Shown: positions 25,298 to 37,440 of the stretch, piece after piece
Layout of the letters: the number at the start of each line of letters is the position of its first letter
Numbering within the stretch: position 1 is the stretch's first letter
DNA from: Sympetrum striolatum
Taxonomy: Eukaryota > Arthropoda > Insecta > Odonata > Libellulidae
Reading direction: 5' to 3'
Assembly: GCA_947579665.1 (NCBI GenBank)
Contig: OX388346.1
Span: forward strand, 92,196,615-92,260,614
Length of the DNA: 64,000 bases
Made by a program: the position numbers and the translations under genes
Notes under the pieces: generated by a model
Databases searched by the model: none
What the model was told of the DNA's origin: nothing
Seen by the model: only the letters and a program-made list of their open reading frames with translations

Positions 25298-27920
25298 TTT
25301 TTTTCTAAGTTTTCGTGATTTTACCAAAATATGAACAATAAAACGCATCGAAAACGGATAATTTAACCAAAATTTCAAACTTTTTTCGTCTATTTTTCGT
25401 AACATTCCGTGATTTGGCCAAGATATGATTGAAATAAGCATAACATAAACGAATTTTTATATTTTTTTTCTCTATTCTTTTCGTTATTTTGCCAAGATAT
25501 GATGGAAAAAAGCATCAAAAAAGGATACATTTGTCGAAATTCCAATCTGTTTCCGCTATTTTGCCTAACTTTTCGAGATATTGCCAAGATATGATCGAGA
25601 AAAGCATCGAAAACGAATAATTTTCCCGAAATTACAATCTTTTTCATCTATTTTGCCATACCTCTCCTGATTTTGCCATGATATGATCGAAAAAGCATCG
25701 AAAACGGATAATTTAACCGAAATTTCAAACTTTTTTCGTCTATTTTTCCTAACATTCCGTGATTTGGCCAAGATATGATCGAAAAAAGCATCGAAAAAGC
25801 ATAATATAAACGAAATTTAAATATCTTTTCTCTATTATGTCTTATTTTTCTTTTTTTGCAAAGATACGATCGAAAAAGCATCGAGATTGGATAAATTAGA
25901 CGAAATTTCCATCTTTTTCCTCTATTTTACATTAGTTTTCGTGATTTTGCCAAGATATGATCGAAAAAGCATCGAAAACGGATAATTTCTCCGTAATTTC
26001 AATTTTCATCCTCTAATTTTCCTAACATTCCGTGATTTGGCCAAGATATGATCGAAAAGAGCATCGAAAACGCATAATATAAACGAAATTTAAATATTTT
26101 TTCTCTATTTTGTCTTATTTTTCGTTATTTTGCCAAGATACGATCGAAAAAATCATCGAAAATGGATAAATTTGCCGAAATTCCAATCTGTTTCCTCTAT
26201 TTTGCCTAACTTTTCGAGATTTTGCCATTATATGATCGAAAAAGCATCGAAAACGGATAATACGACGAAATTTCAATTTTATTCTTCTTTTTTTCCTTAG
26301 TTTTCATGATTTTGCTAAGATATGTTCGAAAAAAGCATCGAAAACGGATATTTTCACCAAAATTTCCATCTTTTTCCTCTATTTTGCCTTGCTTTTCATG
26401 ATTTTGGCATGATATCATCGAAAAAAGCATCGTAAACGGATAATTTCTACGAAATTTCAATCTTTTTTCGCTTAAATATCATAACTTTTCGTTATTTTCC
26501 CAAGATATGATCGAAAAAAGCCACGAAAACGGAAATTTTCACCGAAATTTCCATCTTTTTCCTCTATTTTGCCTTAGTTTTCATGATTTTGCTAAGATAT
26601 GTTCGAAAACGGATATTTTCACCGAAATTTCAACCTTTTTCCTCTATTTTGCATTACTTTTCTGTATTTTGCCAAGAGATGATTGAAAAAAGCATCGAAA
26701 AGGGATAATTTTACCGAAATTTCAATCTCTTTCCTCAATTTTTCCTTACTTTTCGTGAATTATCCTAGTTATGATCGAAAAAAGCATCGAAAACGGTTAA
26801 TTTCTCCAAAATTTCAATCTTTTTCTTCTATTTTCCTATAGTTTTCGTGATTTTGCAAAGATGTGATCGAAAAAATCATCGAAAACGGATAATTTTACCG
26901 AAATTTCAATCTTTTTCCTCAATTTTCCTTACTTTTCGTGATTTCTCCTAGTTATTATCGAATTAAGCATCGAAAACGGTTAATTTCTCCGAAATTTGAA
27001 TCTTTTTCCTCTATTTTCCCTTAGTTTTCGTGATATTGCGAAGATATTATCGAAAAGATTATCGAAATCGGTTAATTTAAACATAATTTAAATATTTTTT
27101 TCTTCTATTTTTCCTAACATTCCGTAATTAGGGCAAGATATCATCGAAAAAAGCATCGCAAACGGATACTTTCAACGAGATTTCAATATTATTCCTCTTT
27201 TTCGCCTACCTTTCGTGATTTTGCCAAGATATGATCGAAAAAAGCATCGAAAACGGATAATATGACGAAATTTCAATCTTATTCCTCTATTTTGCCTTAG
27301 TTTTCATGAATTTGCTAAGATGTGTTCGAAAAAGCATCGAAAATGGATATTTTCACCGAAATTTCCATCTTTTTCCTCTATTTTGCATTAGTTTTCGTGA
27401 TTTTGCAATGATGTGTTCGAAAAAAGCATCGAAAATGGATAATTTTACCGAAATTTCAATCTTTTTCCTCAATTTTTCCTTACTTTTCGTGATTTCTCCT
27501 AGTTATTATCGAATTAAGCATCGAAAACGGTTAATTTCTCCGAAATTTCAATCTTTTTCTCTATTTTCCCTTAGTTTTCGTGATATTGCCAAGATATGAT
27601 CGAAAAAACATCGAAAACGGATAATTTAACCAAAATTTCAAACTTTTTTCGTCTATTTTTCCTAACATTCCGTGATTTGGCCAAGATATGATCGAAAAAA
27701 GCATCGAAAACGTGATAATATAGATGGAATTGAAATATTTTTTCTCTATTTTGTCTTACTTTTCGTAATTTGCCAAGATATGATCGAAAAAAGCATCTAA
27801 AATGGATAATTTCAAAGATATTTCAATCTTTTTCCTCTATTTTGCCTTTTTTTAGTGATTTTGCCAAGATATGATTGATAAAAGCAAGAAAAACGGATAC
27901 TTTAAACGAAATTTCAATCT
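25298..27920. repeat. 92-bp satellite array, last block
   Basis: Continues the same monomer up to about 27,920, where it breaks off at CAATCTTTGCCATTGCCATT and unique sequence starts. Two monomer subtypes alternate irregularly: one has CCTAACATTCCGTGATTTGG, the other has CCTTAGTTTTCGTGATTTTG. No gene is present. Confidence 0.92.
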
Positions 27921-29204
27921 TTGCCATTGCCATTTCAAATCAAAATCACATGAAGAGACACATTAATTTCATGGAAAGTTAAATTTAATTAAATTAATCA
28001 CATTTAATTTCATTAAAAACTTTTGTAAATTAATATCTCTAAGACTTAGTTATAGCTGCAAAATGTTAGAGTGGTGGCAACATCAGTTGAATTAATAAGA
28101 AGAGAATTGCAATAAAATTAGAAAATAAAGTAGAAATTGTGCATTTCATTGCAATGAATTGTCCTGAGGATGATGGCCGTAGAAATGCCGGCTCACCAGC
28201 CTGAACCTGAGAGAATCTTCAGCTCATAATCCAGCAGGAAAGCATGAGATCCCTATATAAATAATAATTACTTGAAAATTGACCAATGGAATAAAAAATA
28301 ACATTTATTTAGTCAATTCACCAGTAGGAATTGCTAAAACGTACGAATCACTATCCTCAAACAATCTCAGCAATGCAGAAGAGTGCTCAAGGAAGTTTAA
28401 GGAAAACAGTTTTGAATCAGAGCCTGAGTGTATGCTGAAAATGTTTTCAGGTGATTTTATAACTCACAAATTTTACACAGACAGTGACAATTGTTACAAA
28501 AGGATAATCTAAAAACATTCATATCCTCAACTATAGATTTTAGCAAAAATTATAAGAAGTTTAAAAAGATTGAAAATTTTCATTCCTGATAATGTGTCAT
28601 CGATGGAGAATAATACGAGAGAGGCTCTCTTCAATACAAAGAGTTCTTAATTTGATCTTATATTTTCAACATTGAGAATCAACAAGCACTTTGTCTAGCG
28701 ATAAATATAGGACATTTATTTTTAAAACTTAAAAAAATTATGCCAATAAGGTAAGATTAAGAAAAAATCATACAATCAAGGGGGAAAATGCAGACTCTTA
28801 ACAAAACTTATTAGCATTTGAGATGTAAATATTGCTTTTTTGTAATTATTTCTGAATACATGAAAAGATATTTGCCCTGGATCACATCACCATTTTCAGA
28901 AATCAATTTCAAGCACAGAGCTGATGGAAACATAATTGGTAATGAAGATTTCCTAACTTTCTTCTTTGAAGCATTCAGTAAAATTTCTAAATTAAAGAAA
29001 TAGTACTTTGTAGTTGCCATGGTTATCTAAGATAATACAGGATTTGCACTAAAGCAGTTTTAACCAGATGAACAAACTGATATTTAAGAATTAAAAAAAC
29101 TATTTATCATAAAAATATAAATCATCAACAGATATGGTTTAACTAGTTAGTTACTAAAATAAATAAAAGCTACAAAATCAATAACATAGTATTTTCTGAA
29201 CAAT
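27921..29204. other. Transition from satellite to unique DNA; no supported gene
   Basis: AT-rich unique sequence. A 77-codon open frame at 28279-28512 (plus) has no recognisable motif and I do not call it a gene. A short segment at about 28161, CCTGAGGATGATGGCCGTAG, resembles one in an intron near 46561 and may mark a degenerate dispersed repeat. The interval also lies just downstream of the DUF4806-like gene and may include its 3' untranslated region. Confidence 0.5.
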
Positions 29205-29470
29205 CTAAAGATAAACTTCATCACTTGTTTCTGCCTTCACAGGAAATTCCTGTGCCGCATGAAAAAGCTGTGCAGGATAAAGTTCTGTCTCCATGGAAGG
29301 ATGTTCTGTTCTCAGGGAAGGGATCAGTTCTGTCCTCAAAGTAGGATGAAGTCCTGTACTCAAGCAAGAGTTTTCCTTCCTTCGACAGGCTTGACTAAGC
29401 CACTTCTGGATCTTACATTTCACCATTTTCTCAGTTGAACGTTCCATGCCAATGTGGCACATAACTGCCC
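29205..29470 (-). CDS. DUF4806-like protein, terminal exon
   Basis: Begins after a TTCTTTATTAG acceptor and runs to a stop at 29205. The start encodes GAVMCHIGMERSTEKM followed by KCKIQKWLSQACRRK. I read this as the C-terminal part of the DUF4806 domain, whose family usually ends in a short helix with a WL-x-A-x-x-R pattern. The tail after it (residues about 35-88) has an imperfect LRTELxP repeat and no known motif. From the best upstream donor the join to the previous exon is out of phase by one base. Either another splice site is used or the gene has begun to decay. Confidence 0.55.
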
Positions 29471-29592
29471 CTAATAAAGAACAAAAATTAGAAAGAACAA
29501 TTCTAGGTATCAGACAAGAAAAGTATATTCTTCGCATTCTGTGAGTGATTTACAATTACAACAAAACATACAATATCACTAAAGATGCTTAC

Positions 29593-29723
29593 TGTGAACA
29601 GAAGTGGAGTGTTTTCCATTGTGTGCTTGTTGCTCCGTTGACCCTTCCAGCTGCACTTTTCAGCAAAGGAATTTGACAGTAATTTTGATAGGATGGAGTT
29701 GGTTACTGCAGATAAATCTCTCC
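29593..29723 (-). CDS. DUF4806-like protein, central domain exon
   Basis: Reads RDLSAVTNSILSKLLSNSFA then EKCSWKGQRSNKHTMENTPL. This matches my recollection of the DUF4806 core, where a helix with ILxKLLxxxLA is followed by YSWxGxxxKxAF. It is bounded by a TAAGCAG acceptor and an ACA|GTAAGC donor. The donor side is phase 0. The acceptor side needs a phase-1 donor upstream. The function of this domain is not known to me; it is frequent in arthropod genomes, often in multicopy families. Confidence 0.6.
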
Positions 29724-29811
29724 CTGCTTAGGTGATTGACCTTTAAAGTGAGGGGGAATATGATATATCAGTGAAATAAATTTATCGCAAGGAGTGACCT
29801 TGTGTAAATAC

Positions 29812-30096
29812 AAAACGAACTTACTAACTGTTCCTTCACGTCCTCATCCTTAACTTTTACCATAACGTCACAATAGTGTGACCAGCTGGTGATTGGTAAC
29901 TGAAATGGAATTACACTTCTTGGCCTTCTTTGGGTCCTATGTACATGATTGATACTCTCATTAATTCCCTTGAATATGTTCTTCTGAGTTTCTTCCAAAG
30001 AGAAGACTTTGGATTTGAGGCTTTTCACATTGCGATTGATTTCCTTAACTTCTTTAAGAATTAAATCCAACTTGTCCATCACAGTTTCACTGAGAT
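29812..30096 (-). CDS. DUF4806-like protein, coiled-coil exon and start of domain
   Basis: Acceptor CAATTACAG. The first half is a predicted coiled coil (DKLDLILKEVKEINRNVKSL followed by KSKVFSLEETQKN). Then comes a basic linker with RTQRRPRS, then FQLPITSWSHYCDVMVKVKD and a KEQLV segment that begins the DUF4806 domain. The strongest donor (TTA|GTAAGT) would end the exon at 29825 in phase 0. A weaker donor 13 bases later, at 29812, gives the phase the next exon needs. A coiled coil before DUF4806 is common in this family and suggests self-association; that is inference. Confidence 0.65.
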
Positions 30097-30307
30097 CTGT
30101 AATTGGATTTAGAAACAAGAGATATACAACATTACATATATTATCTTAAAAATATAACAAAAACTATGTTATATTCACTTTTTGATTAGTAAATGATTCT
30201 TATGATGATATCTAAATACAATCATGCTCTGACCTAAATATATGCCTATATTTTAAGTAATGCACTTTCACTAAAGCAATCAACGTTGAACTTTAATGAT
30301 AATATAC

Positions 30308-30382
30308 CTTGTGTAGATGGGTAATCCATGATCACTTGAGGATTGTTATCCTTAAAATCATTGCAAATTTCCACAAATTCAT
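30308..30382 (-). CDS. DUF4806-like protein, internal exon
   Basis: Acceptor TTTATTACAG and donor CAAG|GTATAT, 75 bp, phase 1 at both ends. It encodes EFVEICNDFKDNNPQVIMDY-type acidic sequence. The frame is kept across both neighbouring junctions, which is the main evidence that it is a real exon. Confidence 0.6.
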
Positions 30383-30514
30383 CTGTAATAAAGGTAAGAG
30401 ATAGTCAAACTGGCTTACGGAAATACTCTTAAAATTAAAGCAAATGACACCTTCTGTTATGACCAGGATTTACTTGAAACATGCTGAAATATGAAAATAA
30501 ATACAAATTCTTAC

Positions 30515-30580
30515 AATGCAAAGAATCTCTTTCTTGGGGGTCATCACTTACATCATCATCAACCAACTCATTCAATTCAT
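30515..30580 (-). CDS. DUF4806-like protein, internal exon
   Basis: Acceptor TTAATTACAG and donor CATT|GTAAGA, 66 bp, phase 1 at both ends. It encodes an acidic stretch, ELNELVDDDVSDDPQERDSL. A second donor inside it (GAT|GTAAGT) would give 29 bp and break the frame, so the longer form is preferred. Confidence 0.55.
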
Positions 30581-30651
30581 CTGTAATTAAGTTTACGAAT
30601 TATTACCTTAGGTTATATTAACAATAATTTATAAGGTCATAGTGATATTAC

Positions 30652-30849
30652 CTTCATCAGATGAGAGGACAGGAGTATTAGGTACTGCAGACTTAGATCC
30701 TGTGTACATCGAAGTACTGCCAGTGATTTCCTCCGTCACTCCACGCACACGCTCAGGATGCAGAAAATGCCCAGCAAGTTCTCTGGCAATTATGCTTTGG
30801 CGGTATATGCTCACAGCTGTGAAATTTGACCTCCTCCGATTTAGCATTT
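30652..30849 (-). CDS. DUF4806-like protein, upstream internal exon
   Basis: Acceptor CTCTAATTAG and donor GAAG|GTAATA, 198 bp, phase 1 at both ends. It encodes NRRRSNFTAVSIYRQSIIAR and a Ser/Thr-rich C-terminal part ending SSDE. No motif is recognised. A phase-compatible candidate for the exon before it lies at about 30955-31070 on the same strand, but its acceptor is weak and I do not call it. Confidence 0.55.
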
Positions 30850-31800
30850 CTAATTAGAGAATGTCATAAAATTGAATGAGTATTCTTATATTACTTCACC
30901 TCCAATAACTTCTACGCGAAACATCAGCCTAGATTTAACGTATTAATACCTGAACATCCAGTTACAATTAATAACAGCTCTAGATACGATGAATGATTTA
31001 TGTCCAACAGAACAGGAACTAAGGAGAACAAGATAGTTCTCGGTTTCACCCATGTTCCTGGCTCTTACCTCCCCTTCCTTCGACTGAGCTTAACACGAGA
31101 GATACTCGTTTGGTAAAATTTCGGAAGAACACCGGAACTTTCTCTTCCTATATCTCCATTATTAGTTGATATTTTGAGATGAATTATATATCACATTGAA
31201 GATACAGGATTGCTCTCAAACATATTAGCAAGGAGAATTAATATCTTTTCACCACACTCCTTTCACATGTCCACTACTGGTACCATCATCAAATTTCGAG
31301 GGTAACATTATAACTTGTCTTTTTATAATAATTATTATTATTGTAAAATTTACCTAAATTAAACATCGGGAAATCATACAATAACTTCGATGAGTAACTG
31401 AACCAGTTGTTTTGCCTTAAATAGTTTCGTTGAGTCTCGACAAAGTCATTTTTAAGTTGTCGGTCAAAGAAACACGAATCGAATTCATTTCAGCGGTATA
31501 TTTAGAAAGATAAGCACGTCGAAGTAAGTAGTGTTCGTTGTAAGATTTACGCTAGTGCATATTTTAAAGTTATATTGTAAGTTATAGTGTAAGTTATAGT
31601 GTAATGAGATGTTATGGGGTTGTTAGAGATACCTTTTATATTGTAGGTATAAAGGTATCGGTCTTGAAATGTTTGTAATTACGTGGCACATGTTTTAGTG
31701 TAAAGGAATTCCTCATTAAATGTGCTACATTCTCTTTTCTGGCAAAACATAGTGAATTTGCGGATCTTGTGGAGAGCAAGAGGCTCAAGCTGGAAAAACA
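30850..31800. other. No supported gene
   Basis: Probably intron or 5' sequence of the minus-strand gene. Two ~15-base repeats of GTAAGTTATAGTGTAA occur near 31575-31605. Nothing else is evident. Confidence 0.4.
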
Positions 31801-31809
31801 AATGCCCCA

Positions 31810-32330
31810 GTAGCAGAGAAAGTTGTCACAACGTTGTATCAACGTTACAATGGGAAAAACCAAATGTTGTCACAACGTTACCTAATGTTGTCACAAAGTT
31901 ACATAACGTTGTATCAATGTTGATACAACGTCAAAGGGCCCGTTGCCACAACGTTACCACAATGGTGTCCTAACATTGATACAATGTTGTCACAACGTTA
32001 ACATTGATGTCACAAAGACAACGTTATATCAACATTACAATTAGAAAAACCAAATTTTGTCATAATGTTACCAAATGTTGTCACAAGGTTTCATAATGTT
32101 AATGCAATGTTGATACAGCGTCAACGTTGCCACAACATTACCACAATGGTGTCCTAACATTGATACAATGTTGTCACAATGTTAACATTGATGTTACAAA
32201 GACAACTTTGTATCAACGTTGATACAACGTCAAAGTTCCCAGGAATCAACATTGCCACAACATTACCGCAATGTTGTCTTAGCATTGCTACAATGTTGTC
32301 ACAACGTTAACATTAATGTCATAAAGTTTA
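31810..32330. repeat. AACGTTGT-rich tandem repeat
   Basis: Dense in CAACGTTGT, TTGTCACAACGTT and TGATACAACG, which are partly palindromic. Longer landmarks repeat: GAAAAACCAAAT at 31854 and 32044 (spacing 190), and AATGGTGTCC at 31961 and 32145 (184), with a related site at 32270 (125). So there are two copies of about 185-190 bp plus a shorter partial one, diverged by roughly 10 per cent. Stops break every frame, so it is not coding. Confidence 0.8.
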
Positions 32331-32339
32331 TAATGTTGA

Positions 32340-33870
32340 TATTTCTTTTCTTCTTTCTCTCATTTATGAATTTCCCATACTTCAGCCACTCCTGAATGTA
32401 GGCTGTAATATTTGCTTGTTTTTCTTCCTCTCTCCATTTTGATCAATCCTTCCTTACTGTATAAAAAAGCAATTTTTTAGATAAAGTTGTGGGCACATCA
32501 TAAGTTTTGATTTGGCATAGTACATACAATAACACATAAAATTCCTTGGTCGAATTCAATGTAGCTGCCCAGTTAGAAATTCCTTGTTGCTAGTGTGGAA
32601 CATGGCCATATAGAACTTAAGTGGACAGCCACAAAACGTTTGCCACAGTCCATGAAGACAATGTAGAACAAAAGTCCGATGTGGATGCTAACATGAAACC
32701 AATGTGGAACAAAAGGCCACCTCTGCCTATTTTCAACCTAGGCTCTTGCTATAGGTTATTGTTATAAAGAGAGACTCGTTGCTATTTGTTTGTTTAATGT
32801 TATTGTTAAATTCTATTTATTTTTCTGTTCGGTTGTTAGAGAATGAGACTATCCCAATGCAATTGAAGCTATTGTGTGCTCTGTGATTAATTAAGAGTTA
32901 TTAATGTTATAATAAAATTAATAGAGCAATAAATCCGCAAGGTTTAAAACAGTTAGAGTTTTGTTGTTATCTTTGCAAGGATACAACAGTTATAACCTAT
33001 TGGGAATCTTCAAATACCAATTTTTACTCCATAAAAACAAATTTATTTCTAGTATTTTTGAAATAACATATCTAAAAGAAGTAATAAATAAAATAAATCA
33101 ATTAAAAGCATGTATGTCCTATGTGCTACTACCCATTTCTTGGGTCATATTATTATATCATATTCATTATTTGGGCTGTTAAGATTTCTCAGTATGAGAA
33201 AGAAAAACAAAAATTATATTAATGAAATGTCATGGAAGGGGTACAAAAATGAGCCACTTAAGCTTTCAGCATTAAATTAGGCTAAGCCCAACAAATTGTT
33301 TTAAAACAATGATAACTAATTTCCTATTTAATCTACAGTGTCTTGAAGATGGTACTAGAAAAAAACCTCTCATCTCGTGAATCAAAATATATCATCCGTA
33401 GCTTTATTATTTGAACATAGAGAGAAATATAAAGAGTTGGCAATATACATTAAAAAGTTAACCAGTATACAAATACTCATATGAGGTGCTTGCAATACAA
33501 AAATCACAGAATGAAACAAGAAACCAAAATAAATTAAGCAATAAGGAAGTTACGGCAAATCTGGATTCTCCTTAGTAATTAGCGACTGATATTCAAAGGA
33601 ACTTACTGAAACATACCACTTTTATAATGCCATATAAGTGTACAAAAGATAGGGAATGAGGTGCAATAGTTTATGCAGCATCCATAACTTTTACTGAATT
33701 GTAACATTTTTTCATAAGCTTTTTCGAGATTCAATCTCTGATTAAACTCTTTGGAATAACAAAATTTATTACTTTTTAATTAACAGCCACATAGTTTTAG
33801 CAAACTGGTAGTAGCCAAGTGAACTGTGATGTAAGAAAGATCAACCACTTTATATCGTAAGTATTTTCAC
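32340..33870. other. No supported gene
   Basis: AT-rich unique sequence. No splice-bounded exon or repeat that I can support. A 73-codon frame at 32961-33182 (plus) looks random. Confidence 0.4.
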
Positions 33871-33874
33871 ATAC

Positions 33875-34019
33875 CATTTCCGATCTATTCCTGCATTTCC
33901 TAGTCACATAATTCCGTTTCTTCGAGAAATAGGGTTGTCTTTTTATTCTGGAATCACATTCTTCCAAGCGAAATCCTTGGACACGAATCCTGGTACAGTT
34001 GTTTTTAATTTCACGTAAG
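33875..34019 (-). CDS. Candidate exon of an unidentified minus-strand gene
   Basis: Acceptor GTACTTTAACAG and strong donor GAAATG|GTATGTG, 145 bp, open throughout in one frame (phase 2 in, phase 0 out). It encodes a basic sequence with REIKNNCTRIRVQGFRLEEC and RKCRNRSEM; no family is recognised. It lies upstream of the DUF4806-like exons on the same strand and could be an early exon of that gene. About 700 bp further upstream an ATG at 34735 begins a 25-bp possible first exon (MAFSECKH, donor ACACC|GTAAGG), but the phases do not join directly. Confidence 0.35.
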
Positions 34020-34739
34020 CTGTTAAAGTACTCAAATACTTCGCATTGGCAAGGTATACTTAGTGGAATAAGGCGGCTCATAAGTAGTATCAGATTCATT
34101 TATTTAAGCAGGGTATACAAATTGTACAATTTATATAAATAGTGACTCACAATGAATATAAGATTAAAAAGTGTTCAACAAAAATTCAAAGATTGCTTCG
34201 CAGTTGCTATTCAAACTGATAACTTTGATAGACATGGTACTTGCTTAAACAGGATAATAATTTAGAGACATAGTAGTATCCATCAAAATTTCGGATAACC
34301 ATTTGCTCTGCTTACCAAGTAAGTGCAACAAAGAACAGCAATCACAGTCCGCTACCTATAAAAGTTCTTAACAAACCTTTACGAGACGGAAGAAACAACC
34401 ACATAATTAGTTGGAAAGCAAAGTGTTTCAAAATGGCACAGTATTTAAGAACAATTCGAAGACTTCTTGAGAGGTTAATAAACAAACACAATATGGTGCA
34501 GCACTTTAGAGAGATTTAAAACATATCGGAGAAACTTTTTGTTATACTTAAAAACGGGCTGCGATAAAGAACGGAAATAGTTGAACTTCAATGAAGTTGA
34601 ACCGTGCTCGGAAGGCTGTATAAGATGTAAGAGTCCTCTCGATCTTAATATCTGCAACGGAATAATACCAAACTGGAGAGCAATCTATCTAGCAATACAA
34701 TCTTCCTTACGGTGTTTACACTCTGAAAACGCCATGACA

Positions 34740-37440
34740 GTATCAATCGACTATGACTTAAAGTCGACTTCGAACTATCGATCCCTGAGTCTACCGTTTT
34801 TGAATGAGGGCGGCTGAAAAACTTTTCCTTTTTTCTTCTTCTTCAGAGTTCATATTATCGATTGATTTTCAGGAACTCGCCGTTCTTCTCGTATATTTGC
34901 CTTCCTCTTCATTTCCGCTTAGTTTTTACGATATCCTTGCCAAGGATGATGGTAGAATTCGCACCCCTCCTCCAGACAACACATATACTTCTGATTAAAA
35001 CTTCATTGAGATAATTAGGTAACTATTGAATTTTTTTCCTATACAATTATGAATTTTTTAAGACTTGGATTAAGAGGCTGTGACATTTTTTATCCATCTA
35101 TCAGATATTCCTTGATAATAGCCAATATATAAAAGTTACTTATCTCAGTTGAAAAGTCCATGCTTTATCATTTTCATCTAAAAAACAATGTTCCCATTTT
35201 TATTTTTCTAGTATCATTTAAGTGAGAGTAAGAGAGAGAGCGCCAGAATAAGAAGGGCTTGGTTAGGGGGTTGTTCGTAGAAAATAAAGGACCACGCACT
35301 GTCCTATGTCGGCTTTCAGTAGAATTAGGTTAGTATCGGTCACAAAGCGCTTCATTTTTTATTCCAAAAGGGAAGTGTGGCTTAAAGTGGATTATTTTTA
35401 GAAGAATTATGAAGGAAAGAAATACGGGAATTGACACTCTTACGGTTGCATTCCGTCACTGTATGTTTCACTGATGAAATTGCACTGTTAAGGGCTACTC
35501 CAAAATCCGCTCTACGAGGTTTTTAACTGTCGAAAAACTGAGAGATTGGGAGGTGTGAACTTTATCTGAAATTGAGGATGTCCTTGGCGTATTTGGGAAG
35601 CACAGTCATACAGTATAAAGCTGTAATACCAGGGATGGAGTGGAGAAAATATTTTTATTTTTGAACTGACCTCGAATACAAAAGAGTGAAAGCAAAGGAA
35701 TTCCGATTTGCTCCCATCGTGCAGCTCTTATGATTTCTTAGTTTTAATTAGCCACGAATTTAGCACATAACGACCAGGTCTAACGTAGAGTCAGAGTCTC
35801 CAATAACCTGGTTGCCCCTCCTACTCACTTTTCCCTTTTTCGTAGAATGTATAAGCAATGAGCAGTTTGCCCTTAAAAACAGAGTGCGTGTGATTGTAGC
35901 CCTAGTCACGCGAAATTGTCTGCATCCATCGCCGGATCTCTGCCGCCTTTGCTCTTTTGACTTGCAGCTCTCTTTTTCCGCCGGTCGTCCTTAAAGGTAA
36001 ATAAAGCTCTTTCGTTTTCAAAAACCTCTACCCCTTTTGGAGACTTACCCAAGTTCTCGATTGATTTTATTTTAATTTTAGCTGAAATTATTCAATCACA
36101 TTTATCTTTTAATTTGAATTGCTCAGTTTAAGTATCTCATTTCATTTATCAAAATGTTTTTTATGTTTATATTTAATTTTTTATATATTTGTTTGTTGCT
36201 TAGATTATTCAACAAGTTTGACAAATAAAAAGATGAAAATGGTATCATTTTCCTTTTGGAAATCCTGCCTTACCTTTCTGTTGCATCTTCATAATACTAT
36301 TAAGAGTGGATTGTGAAATTAAGTGGGGAACCAGCTGGTTTTAGACAAAAATATTACAATAATATCCATTCATTGGGAATTGAAATTATCAGTTTCTTCA
36401 TTTTCACTGCTGTGAAAATATAAGATGAAAAAGAGGAGAACCTATGGCCATGCCAGTTTGCTACTAGGTCTCAAGATTAGTATGTTCCTCAAAAGGTGAA
36501 GAGAACAAGTCAAGGAAATGGTTGGTGGTTCATGTTACAAGAGGTTAATGAGCAGTACTTTATTTATTCAAACAGATTGTACAAGGTTACTAAACAGAAT
36601 AATTTTATAAGCTGCATACTTCAACATACTTACTAGCCGGCCATGGTCTGAAACTTTTCTGTTAATTAATTTGAATGCTTTCTTGATCAATTGCAACTTA
36701 AAATCTTACTTTAATCAAAATTTTGTAATTTTCAAATTAACTTCTATTTGCAAGTTTTAAGTACTTTTATTTAATTTGAAAAGTTTGGATTTGGGCTTAA
36801 ATTAATTTTCATATGCAACTCCAAAGTCTTATTTTCATTTTCAATGTGGCTCAAATTACTTGTCTGAGAGAACATTTCTCATTTAATTTTTTGGAAAAAA
36901 TTTGAACTTAAATGTTGCTTCTCTTGAGCTTATTCAAAGTAAATTTCATTTACAATTCCAAAATCAATATTTTCAGTATGGCTCACGTGAGCCTCTTAAC
37001 AAATTTAATTTAATTTTTTTCAAGAACTTAACATCTCTGATAGTTAAATTTTTACAAGCATTGAATCCACTTCACTCAATATTTACTTCTGTGCATGCAC
37101 AATAACAAACTATTTTTTCAGGGAAGTACTCCTATTTAACAATGTGCAAGACCATAAAATCTACATTCTAGTAAGTTAGAAATAATGTTATGTTCAATGC
37201 TCTTGTATTAAAAAATTGATATTTTTAGGCTGTATGAACCCACTATCTATTAATTCAGGTAAGTATCCAATACTTTTGTGATGCTGCATCATTATTCTAA
37301 ATAGGTAGTTCAAAATGGATAAAAATGTATAAAGAAATGTGTTGATTTATTATATCCTGAAAATGTAATACTGCTGTAAAGTTAACAAAAATAACCTTTC
37401 AAAAGTAAATAATCAAGAAAATAAAACACAAATTAAGTAA
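34740..37440. other. No supported gene
   Basis: Mixed AT-rich sequence. Several 60-80 codon frames have no motifs or convincing splice sites. The segment 34737-34800 has ATCGATAGTTCGAAGTCGAC-like sequence on the minus strand, near the possible first exon noted above, and could be promoter DNA. That is weak. Confidence 0.35.

Noticed and set aside
28279..28512. 77-codon plus-strand frame
   Set aside because: No recognised motif, no splice-site support, and it lies in AT-rich transition DNA.
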